In this document: in pieces, positions 31,827 through 40,636 of the stretch
Layout of the letters: each line of letters opens with the position of its first letter
How positions within the stretch are numbered: position 1 is the first letter of the stretch
From: Agarophyton chilense
Taxonomy: Eukaryota; Rhodophyta; Florideophyceae; Gracilariales; Gracilariaceae
Assembly: GCA_030374765.1 (NCBI GenBank)
Contig: JARGXX010000121.1
Span: forward strand, 793,880 to 857,879
Direction of reading: 5' to 3'
DNA: 64,000 bases
Made by a program: the position numbers and the translations under genes
Notes under the pieces: model-generated
Told to the model about the DNA's origin: nothing
The model's input: the letters and a program-made list of their open reading frames with translations, nothing else
Databases searched by the model: none

Positions 31827-34800
31827 CTAATTTCGGCTAATAAAGTGTTGCGGAAGATTCTTGGGAGGTTCCCAAGAGTCTTCCGCAGCACTGCAACCGT
31901 ACCAGCGTACGCGATAAACAAGACCTTGCGGAGGGTCGTCGGCCAGCCCATGGTCGAGGATTCGCTCGACAATGCCAATGCTGTCCGGTTGGGTAGAGTT
32001 AGAGTTAGCCAAATCGGGTTGTGAAAGCTCCGTTCGGTGATTATTTCCAGCAGGGGGCGAGGTAGTGTCCGTCACGGGTTCCTCTGCGAACGGACCGTCC
32101 GGATCAAAAGTTACCGTACGGGCGCGTTCTGTTGTAACCGGAACGGGTTGTATCCGAGCGAGGGCGCGAGTGACGCGGTCAATGCTGACGGTATCGTGTA
32201 TCCCGTCAACATTGATCGTGACCGTGCTGTCCGTCGCGGAAATGACTTTGTAGGGCCCCGTGGTCTTTGGCAGAAGTTTCCGTGAGGCACGTTCCTGCTC
32301 CTCAAGCACGCCACCGGTCGAAGTTGTCGTAGGACGGTCAAGGAAGACCTCCTCGTCGGCCGCAAATGTGGGGGTTGCCCGTACGGATTTGTCGAAGTCC
32401 GCCTTGTAGCGCTGTTGCGCATTTGTGAGGCGGTTCCGAGCAGAGTGGAGCGTAGCCTTGAGAAGCCTGAGTGTGTAGCGCTTCATCTGTCCCAGGGTTG
32501 GCTGCGTCGGTGTTGCTGGGTCCGTGGCGAAGCTGGGTTCGTCCAGGACGACGTTCGGGGGTACGAGGGTCAGCGCCAAATCGAAAGGCGTGGTGCCCGT
32601 GCTTCGGTGTACCTGAAGGTTGTAACCGTACGTTAGCGGCTGTACGTACGCGTGCCAATTAGACTGGTGATCCGCAACGTAGTGCCGTAGGCGCTGGACA
32701 AGCGGCTTATTAAACAGTTCGGCTTGTCCGTTCGCCTGAGGGTGGTACGCCGTCGTTGTGACGTGTTTCGTACCTAACGCCCTGCAAATCTCCTCGAAGA
32801 ACTTCGAGACAAACTGAGGTCCGTTGTCGGTGAGCAAAAAGTTTGGAATTCTGTACGGGTAAGCCCAATTCTCTAAGAACGTCCGGGCTACCACCGGGGC
32901 GGTTGTGGACCGTAGCGGAACTGCTCTGCAGAGCTTTGTGAACCGGTCGGTGATGAAGAGGATGTACTCATGTCCAGTGGATGACTTCGGAAACGGACCG
33001 ACGATGTCCATTGCCACGAACTCAAGTGGCCCCGCAGCGGGAAAGAGCTTAAGCCGCTTCTGTGAGCGGTTTTGTGTGCCGCGCATTGCGGCGCATGAGC
33101 GGCAATCTCAAGCGGTTTGATAAACATCATTAGCCATCTGCGGCCAGTAGAAGTCCCTTCGGAGAGTGTTGTACATTCGAGTCCCGCCCGGGTGTCTTTC
33201 CAGGCGCGGATAATGCGAAAGATAGAGGACGCGCGGAACCAGCGAGCGGGGTACCACCTTCTGTAGGGCTCCGTCCAGCGGGGAGTGACGGATGAGAACT
33301 CCGTAACGGTTGATGTCGAAGAGGGTAATCCCATTACCAACGTCCTTCCGCACGGATTTGCAGTACTCGTCCTCCGCCTGCTCTCGGATGAGCTCTTCCA
33401 AAGTGACCGGTCGGACGTTCGTCTCCTCTTTGACGATGGCCATGACCTCGGGGCAGCCGATCGGGTTCTGTTCGTCGTGCCAGTCAAGGACAGCGTCTGT
33501 CTTGACCTCACCGTCGACGGTGATGTCCGCAACGAGGTCGTCGTTCTCTTCCGCGCGGTCCGCAAGGAGTAGGCATGGGACCTCCTCGTCCAGGGGAGTG
33601 GTGTCTTCTCCGTCCGTCTGGATTCGCGACAGCGCGTCAGCGGCCTTGTTTTTTATGCCCGGCCGGTGGACTATGTCGAAGTCATACTCCATGAGACGGA
33701 GCCGCCAACGAGCCAGCCGTCCGGAAGCGTCCGCCAGGTTGAGTATCCACCTCAATGCGTGGTGGTCCGTACGGAGGGTGAAGCGGGCGCCCTCGAGATA
33801 CGGCCGGAGGTGCAGTATTGCTCACACGACAGCGAGGCATTCCCGTTCGGTTGTGGAATATGACCGCTCAGCCTTATTTAGCGAGTGGCTCCAGTATCCG
33901 ATTGGGAGTAAATAACCGTCCGGTTGCTTCTGTAATAAGACGCAACCGACTTGCTTATCGCAAGCGTTGGTATCCAGGACGTACGGCATATCTTGACGTG
34001 GGATAGCCAGAATGGGGGGACGTATTAACCGTTGGCGAAGTTCCTTGAAGGCCTCGTGCTCCGTATCGGTCAGGGTCTCGAAGTTGAACGGTTTGTTCTT
34101 TTCGAGCTTGCTGTTCAACGGGGCCGCAGTTCGGGAAAAGCTTTTAACAAAACGTCGGAAGACGTTGCACAGTCCCAAGAACGAACGGAGTTCGGTTTGG
34201 TTAGTGGGGGATTTAGCCGCTCGGATAGCATCTCGGGTCCTTGTGGAGACCTGCAGCTTGCCCGGGCGGATAACGTGACCTAAATAGTCGACAGTACCGC
34301 TGAAGAATTGACACTTATCCAAACGGAGAGTGATACCGGCCGATCGGAGTGATGAAAGAATGGTCCGAACATGGTCGAAATGCTCTGAAACCGTGTGGGA
34401 GTAGATTATAACGTCATCCAGATGGGCCCATGCGTATTGTAACTTGACGCGGGACAGTATGATGTCCAAGGCCCGTTGAAATGTGGCGGGGGCGTTCTTC
34501 AAACCGAACGGCATTCGAACATACGTGTACAGTCCCATATGAGACCTGAACGTTGTTTTATCCCGGTCGGCTTCATCCACCTCGGTCTGCCAATAGCCGC
34601 TGTTCGCGTCCAGGGTGGAGAATATTTTTGCTTCTCCAAGAGAATCGATGCATTCGTCCATTCTCGGTAGTGGGTAAGTATCCCGAACGGTGACTGCGTT
34701 TAGTCGACGGTAGTCCACAGAGAAGCGTAAACTTCCGTCTTTCTTTTGAGCGAACACAACCGGGCTGGCCCACTCGGCCGAGGAAGGCTCAATTACACCG

Positions 34801-35960
34801 AGCTCCAACTGCTTGGTGACCTCCTTGCGTTCGAGTTCGCGACGCGCCGGACCCGCACGGTATGGCATCTGGGATATCGGCTTTGTACCAGGTTCCAGTA
34901 GGATCCTGTGCTTCGCTGCCGCGATACGGCTCAGATGGCCGTTCCAAATGTCCCCAAACGGTTTGAGGAGCTCAATGACCCTTTCTCGTTCGGATTCGAA
35001 TTCGGGGGACAACTGGACCTTTGCGATCCAGTCGTCTTCTGCATCAGGCGTTGGCTCTTGTCCGGTGGGCTTCGACACGTCCGAAACAAAAATAGATGCG
35101 TCGTAGGGGCCCCCCTCCTTAGTTTCGTCGCTCCGAGACGGAAAGTCGGGTGTTATTAGTGCGACGGGGGAGGGTAACGCCAGGCCGATGATTTTGCCTT
35201 TGTGAAGGCGAACCGAACGATCGGAAAAGTTAGCTATCTGAACGTAGAATGCCACGTCCGGTCGGATTTCCATTACCCCGTTAGCCAAGAGGGTTAACTC
35301 CTCTTTATGAGCAGAGCGGTGATGTCCTTGGATAAACATGAGGCCAGCGGCCCGGGAGGTTACCAATACATGAGATTCCGACATTGGTGGTATAGAAACC
35401 GGGCGGGCGACACGAATCTTATTCGACGGAGGTTCCCGAACGGTAGCTTGGGCTGGTTGCATAGATTGCCCAGACGGGGTTGAGCTCTGCCCGGACGCGG
35501 ATTGAATCGCCACGGGGGGCGAGTTGCGTAGTACAACAATTCGTTTCGGAGGTAGTATCGCCAAAACCTACTTGTCTATGAAAGACGTGCCGGGTATGCA
35601 GCTGGCAGCGAGATTGCTGGCTACCATAAACTGAACCCGGACTGTCAGCGCTCCAAGCTGGACAAGGAGGGGTACGACCCCCAATATGTCCATTCGGTTG
35701 CGAGACGCATCCGTAATGTTATCCAACGACCGGGTTTGCAAGTGCCCTCGCCAGTGGGGAGGAAGGTGCCGCTCGTGGATGAGTTTCGGGCCCGGGCCAG
35801 TGTCCAGGACACCTGTAAGTGGAAATATTACCGATCAGGAGAAGCCGACGGAGAAATTCACTTTATATTGCAAACTGTTAAACAACATTACTGGCGCGGC
35901 CGGATCGGTTTCATCCAAAGCGTCTACAGGGCGTCGCTCCGTCAGGTCGGAGGTCGTACT
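31827..35960 (-). pseudogene. pol: Gyp-3 pol: protease, RT, RNase H, integrase, chromodomain (few stops)
   Basis: Reading leftward: protease near 35815-35575 with V-L-D-T-G-P-G, then RT-RNase H, open over 35564-33822. RT has V-D-Y-R-R-L-N and a palm motif written H-L-D-D (near 34420) where the family has Y-L-D-D. After a TGA at 33822 (Gyp-1 has Trp there) the RNase H end and tether run to a TGA at 33108. The integrase continues (33086-31827) with C-x2-C, Asp in A-M-D-I-V-G and L-T-D-N-G, and Glu in G-Q-A-E-L-F-N. The chromodomain is near 31955-31835 with Y-R-V-R-W-Y-G and E-D-S-W-E. Another TAG lies at 35568 and a TGA near 35826. All parts share one frame, so damage is limited to point nonsense changes. 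Confidence 0.92.
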
Positions 35961-36010
35961 CGTGTAATCCGCTTCGGTGAGGCTTTCCGGCCTAGGAGAG
36001 TCGTGCGCCT

Positions 36011-38288
36011 CTACACGCTCTCCTCGGCTTTTTCCTGTTCTATAACGGGCTGAGCTGGAGGTAGCTCGCCACTCGTAGCTCGCGGGGGCTCTTTCTGTAT
36101 GAGCATAACCGGCCGGGGTGAGCTAGCGCGGAATGGGGTAGCCCGTGCAGGGTTGCCCGAGCGTACGCCAGTAGAGACCCGAGCGGAGCCATTAGTACCA
36201 TCACGGTTGTAGTATCCCTCTTCACGACGGAGTTGGTAGTTTCTCTCCCGTGTGGCCAGTAAGTCTTCCCGGACGCCTGGAGGTACCATTTGACAGCAGT
36301 TGGGCTCTCGCAAGAGACAGATCCGGCACGGGCGATTCACTAACTGACCGGGCGGTGCCGTACTAACCGAAGGCGTCTGGCCGGTACGTGGGGTCATATA
36401 GGTTGTGCCGTGCGGTATGTGCCCGAGTTGGAAAAGGTCGACGACGACGGTGTTGTCGGGACCGACGGGGTGGAGCTTCCACGTCCAACGGCGAGAATGG
36501 CTTCGCCATCTTCCGCGTCGGTGTCAAAGGACTCCATTGGGGTCCCCACGCTCAGGACTTTCCGTGCGGAACTCCGGGGAGTGATCAGCTTCGTGCCGGG
36601 CGGTGTCTCGGTCCGGACGGACTGGCGTCTAGCCGAGCGGTGGGTATCTCCGTAGGACTCGGCGTATCGGGCGAGTGCGTCGTATCTGATGTGGGGATGA
36701 GACGTGAGATGATTTCTCACCTTCGCCCGTATGGCGGAAAGCAACCCCTCTACGAAGATAGACTTCAACCTCCGGTCAGAAAAGACATTGCCGCAGCGGA
36801 GGGCCTTCGTCCACAGTTTTTGAGAGTATTCCGTTTCGGACATTCCAGAGGACTGGTGGTACAGAATAACCTCCGAGTAGGCGTCGGCAATGACTTCATC
36901 CGTGGCGTACGTAGTCAACAGAAAGTTGACGATTTCCGAGTACGTACGGAGCATTTCGCTGCGCCGCACGTCAACGGCGCCCGTTTTTCCCAAAAGGCGA
37001 GACTGGATCAACGCGTGAGCCGGTCCGGTCAGGTAGAATTGGAAGCACCAGAGTGCTGCTCCCTCGGACAGTCCGTTGTGGTTTCAGGCGGTTTTAAACC
37101 GCTGCAAGAAGTTCAGAACTGAAATAGCGTCAGCTCCAGAGAAGGAATGTCCCTTCATCTGGACATTCAACTTCTTTTGGTAGCGCGCGATTCCCCGCGC
37201 TACCTTCGAGTTGTACTTCCGACTACGGTCGTTGAGCCGGTACGTACGGTAGTCCACCACCTTAGTGAACAGTTCGTTCAGCGGCTTGATGCGTCTGGGT
37301 GCAGGTTTCTCCGAACGGGAACGATACCGGTCGGAGCGCCTTCTGCGATCAAAACGGTTTGAATCAGAGTCACTGTCAGTCCGGGAAACGGCACCGAACT
37401 ATCCGAGCGGTCAGAATCAGTCTCCGAATCGGAGGAGCGTCGTTTCTTTCTACGACGACGGCTCTTCCGCGCGCGACGGTGGCGATCCGAATCGGAGTTG
37501 GAATCAGCCCTACCGCCCTTCTTGCGGCGGCCTCTTCCCACGTCATCAGAGGAAGAGTCGTCTGAATCTCCGTTCGGATCACCTCGGCGTGAATTAATCG
37601 GACGGGCTGGGACCATGGGGGCACTCTGCTGTCCCCCTTCATGTGGTTCCAGGATCCGTTCGGGTTTGTGGTCTGGGGCTACGTCCGGGCGGCCCATTGA
37701 AAACTTTGGGAGGGGTGGAAACGTCGCCGTTGCCGTGTAAACTGCCGGTCGGTCTTACTTATTTCCTTTTCCAAACCCGATCGGTGTCAACTGCTGCAGC
37801 ACCTCTTCGACGGTCTCGCGCACCATCGGGGAGATGATTTCGGAGAGCAACTCCGGTAAGCGCTCGTGCAGATAACGCTCAACCCGAACGGGAACACGGG
37901 ACTCGGTCTCGGTCTTGACCTTATATTGCCAATACGGTTCAAGTTCCTTCCACAGTTCTGTAAGCGTCCGCGGAGGGCTATTCGGAGGGTCCTGTCCGAT
38001 CGGAGCGGGGGACTGCTGGGCAGCCCCTGCAGCGGCCGAACTCACTGGGGGGCTTTCGTACCGTGCGGATGAGGAAGCGGAGGGCTCAGGAGGCCTCGAG
38101 GTTTTTCGGACGAGAACGTCGGGGTTCCCAAGGGGAAATTCCAGGGTAGGTGCAGTGCTGCGGGTGCTGCGGCGGCAAACCGAAGCGGTGCCCGAAGCGG
38201 TCTGCAGGGGTGGCTCGCCGGACGGAGCCAATTCTTTTTCGACATCAACCCGTGCGGTCGAATCCACGTTTGCGTCACTGGACTGCAT
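36011..38288 (-). pseudogene. gag: Gyp-3 Gag (frameshifted)
   Basis: The first ORF starts at ATG 38288, 75 bases inside the 5' LTR, and runs to 37755. It is Pro/Ser-rich and then has an amphipathic helical end. An Arg/Ser-rich basic and acidic stretch (about 37570-37380) holds repeated S-D-S and R-R-R-K-K-R runs. The capsid-like domain, E-L-F-T-K-V near 37270 onward, is best preserved at 37011-36394 (about 205 residues). The last part (36397-36011) has cysteines C-x2-C ... C-C and R-E-R-N-Y-Q-L-R-R, the pattern also seen in Gyp-2. At least two frame changes separate these pieces. The role is particle assembly and RNA binding. RS-like stretches are unusual for Gag. Confidence 0.8.
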
Positions 38289-38345
38289 CGCGTGACTCTT
38301 TTTCCAGATCTGATCTAACCCGTTCGGTAAACACGAATCCCACTT

Positions 38346-38361
38346 CTAAGTCGGGAGACCA
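38346..38361 (-). promoter_or_regulatory. Primer binding site of Gyp-3
   Basis: Minus strand TGGTCTCCCGACTTAG, one base after the 5' LTR. It differs from the Gyp-2 site at only two positions. Confidence 0.78.
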
Positions 38362-38362
38362 A

Positions 38363-38925
38363 TGTGAGATAGCGCCGAAAGGCGTGTAAGTTTCCTAGAG
38401 GCGCGATCCGTGCGGAGTCCGTAAGCGGGGCGTGCGTGTCACACGAGGCCGGTCGGGGAACGGTGACGCGTGGAGACGAGCGCCAGCACCGGGCGGTCGT
38501 AGGGAGACTAGGCGGTTGGGAACGTCAGACGCGATCGAGGTACGCGCGAAGAGTCCGAACGGCTTGTAAACCTGTAGATATCCCGTGTGGAGTAACGCTT
38601 CAGGTCTGCTTTAGAAACGATACTTAGACTAGGACGGTGGTGCCTACCCTTTACTGTTTGGAGGGTGGCGGGGAGCGGAGGTGCATAAGTAGTGTGCACC
38701 TCCGAGCTGCAACCCGCATTACAGTCCGTGATGGCGCCTGCACCCACGTGGCGGAAATATCACGGGGTGGGGTGCGCCAATTACCTACAACTATGCTACG
38801 TGTTAACCTACTGTACATGTCCGTCCGGTGTGCCATCTTCGCACACGTGTGCGACCAGGCCACTTGCACTCAGTCCTGACCACTCCCTTCTTACCTGACA
38901 ACCCGCTCGGATTCACTATACTACA
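38363..38925 (-). repeat. Gyp-3 5' LTR
   Basis: 563 bp partner of 29540-30103, followed on the plus strand by the ACCCG duplication. Confidence 0.95.
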
Positions 38926-38930
38926 ACCCG

Positions 38931-39269
38931 AACGGACTGACAGGCGTCAAACACGGTGGACGAAGCACGGAGGGTCGCCAAGGGAAGACCGGAGACGAAG
39001 GAAGAACCCAATCGACCGTCTCGGCAACGCGACGCGAGGAATACGCCGGCGATGCACCTATGGCCAGCGCTCACGGCGCGTGACAGTTTCAATCCTTAGG
39101 CAAATTAATTGCCCTTCGGCGCCAATGGTCAGCTCACGCGTCCCCGTATCCCCGCACGTGGTGCCGACGCGACGTACCGTCGCACCCAATGGTATTGGGA
39201 GCAATGAAGTGCACGCATCCCCTGGAGCAGTTATGAAACCATCTGGACTTCGCCGTGACGGTCGAACCC
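38931..39269. other. Gyp-2 segment between Gyp-3 and the polypurine tract
   Basis: In Gyp-1 the antisense gene starts within 40 bases of the polypurine tract, so this stretch should hold the N-terminal part, leader or promoter of the Gyp-2 antisense gene. I could not find a clear start codon in frame and several minus-strand stops are present. The assignment is by position. Confidence 0.4.
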
Positions 39270-39283
39270 TAAGGAGGGAGATA
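39270..39283 (+). promoter_or_regulatory. Polypurine tract of Gyp-2
   Basis: AAGGAGGGAGATA directly precedes the TGTGAAGG start of the 3' LTR. Confidence 0.8.
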
Positions 39284-39726
39284 TGTGAAGGAGCGATAAT
39301 AACGGTTGAGCCCGGTAAGCCGCCGGGCCCTGAAGGATGTTGCAGATGACACGTGTACAGGTCGACATCAGGTGGACTCATGTAGGTTTTTTTAATTTTA
39401 ATTAGTGTTATAGATTAGCACTACAGTGCCAGGGAGATCTCAGCGCCTCGCGAGACTATTTACTTGGCTCGAGTGACGCTTCTCTCTTAAAGTACGGTAG
39501 GCACCGTCAGGATAATAAATACCCCCCCCGGTATATAAGTTCCACCCTTTGGTATTCAAGCCATCGTTTCCGTAGCTCCAACCTGTAGGACTACGCAGTA
39601 ACTGCCAGACCATTGCACCAAGTATTCTGAGAGTGCCGCCGTCAAGGATTCGAACCTTAGAACCCGCTCTACCACGCTACTATCGGTCTAGACCCGTACT
39701 CTGCCTTAACCCGTCATTGCGTTACA
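39284..39726 (+). repeat. Gyp-2 3' LTR
   Basis: 443 bp, TGTGAAGGAGCG...GCGTTACA, partner of 20080-20526, with the TATATAAG motif near 39532 and the antisense tRNA-like signature at about 39641-39684. Confidence 0.93.
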
Positions 39727-40390
39727 ACGTACAGCACAAATACTCCATCTTCGAGTCTGGCACATCACGGAACAATTGACTACTTTTCGCAGGCTGAAAA
39801 ATCTGGGTACTGTGATCGCATACCCTCGCCCTGCTGACAAGCACGACTAGGAGCTGAGCGTGCTAGTATTTTCTGATGCCTCTCGCATTGAGGACGTCGG
39901 TCAACTCGGCGTTGTCACTGGTTTGCTTGTTGGTGCCATGAAAAAAGATGCAATCTACCACGTTACATCATGGATCTCTCTCAAGGCCAAGCGACCTGTG
40001 AAGAGCGTACCTGCGACTGAGATATTCGCCGCAGATGGAGAGATCGATGAGGGAAAGAACGTGCGCAGCGCCTACACTGAGCTGCTGAACGTCAAGGTCA
40101 AGCTTCGCATTTTGGTGGACTGCAAAGATGTGTTTACGTCTATGTCGACGCAGAAGAATTCTGTGGAAAAGTCGATAAGGGGTGACGTAAGCAGCATTCG
40201 GTTTGAATTCGAGACTGGCAGCGTTGAGTCCATCTCGTGGATCCCAGATTCCGTAAACCTCGCTGACGCTCTGAACAAGGAGGATTGCTGCCTAAGCGAA
40301 GCGCTGCTGCTCACTATCTATTCTGGTCGACTGGGTATTGACTTCGAGGCTGTAGCCGAGACGAAGAGCTCTGAGAAGCACTTCGGCTAG
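39727..40390 (+). pseudogene. gag-pol: Cop-1 pol, 3' part (RT end and RNase H)
   Basis: Resumes the copia reading frame interrupted at 20079. A stop near 39848 precedes an open stretch to TAG at 40388. RNase H motifs are visible: V-F-S-D-A-S near 39865, the P-A-T-E-I-F-A-A segment near 40010 (catalytic Glu), I-L-V-D-C-K-D near 40110 (catalytic Asp) and the closing S-V-N-L-A-D-A-L-N-K near 40252. This is the tail of the Ty1/copia polyprotein. The 9274-side copy in RBR copy A is nearly identical. Confidence 0.88.
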
Positions 40391-40406
40391 CAAGAAAGAA
40401 GATTGA

Positions 40407-40636
40407 TATGAATGTCGACAGCTAGTGACAGGATGCCATGTAATGCGCACGCGAGCACTCACGTGCTCTGACGCCCGTTCCAACTGGCATTCGTAGTTAG
40501 TGCATTTACATGAGCAATTACTATTGTCTACATAAACACAGCAAGATGACTCAGCAGGTCATCTGACTATACGGACGCCGGCGCACCCGAGTTGTCTAAG
40601 AAACATAGCTACAGTTGTTATCCCGCTCAATACTTA
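40407..40636 (+). repeat. Cop-1 3' LTR
   Basis: 230 bp, followed by the second GTGCG at 40637-40641. It differs by about two bases from 9291-9520 and by about ten from 16079-16308. Confidence 0.92.

Larger units (their letters stand above)
29540..38925 (-). mobile_element. Complete Ty3/gypsy chromovirus Gyp-3 (inserted in Gyp-2)
   Basis: 9386-bp element on the minus strand with LTRs at 29540-30103 and 38363-38925, ACCCG duplication, primer site, gag, pol with chromodomain, a 1.7-kb 3' region and a polypurine tract. The LTRs differ at about 17 of 563 positions by eye. It is the youngest member of the nest. Pol is one continuous frame with only a few nonsense codons. It lacks the antisense gene carried by Gyp-1 and Gyp-2 and has GC-rich DNA with tandem repeats in that place. 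Confidence 0.96.
20080..39726 (+). mobile_element. Ty3/gypsy chromovirus Gyp-2 with nested Gyp-3
   Basis: LTRs at 20080-20526 and 39284-39726 bracket a chromovirus that is split at 29539/38926 by Gyp-3. Without Gyp-3 it is about 10.3 kb. It contains gag, pol with chromodomain, an antisense gene, a polypurine tract and a 3' LTR. The flanking bases ACCTT and ACGTA do not form a clean target duplication. Nesting is instead shown because copia coding sequence ends at 20079 and continues at 39727. The two LTRs show many differences by eye, consistent with an older insertion than Gyp-3. Confidence 0.93.
16079..40636 (+). mobile_element. Ty1/copia element Cop-1 with two nested chromoviruses
   Basis: Two 230-bp LTRs (16079-16308 and 40407-40636) flanked by GTGCG enclose a copia gag-pol that is split at 20079/39727 by Gyp-2. 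Without Gyp-2 the element is about 4.9 kb. Order is Gag, protease, integrase, RT, RNase H, with integrase before RT, which defines copia. The protease motif I-L-D-D-G-A-P-Y-S and the RT context resemble the GalEa/PyRE1 group reported from red algae and crustaceans. That assignment is from family knowledge and not tested here. The 5' and 3' LTRs differ by about 10-11 of 230 bases by eye. The coding region is full of stops, so the element is dead. Confidence 0.93.
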
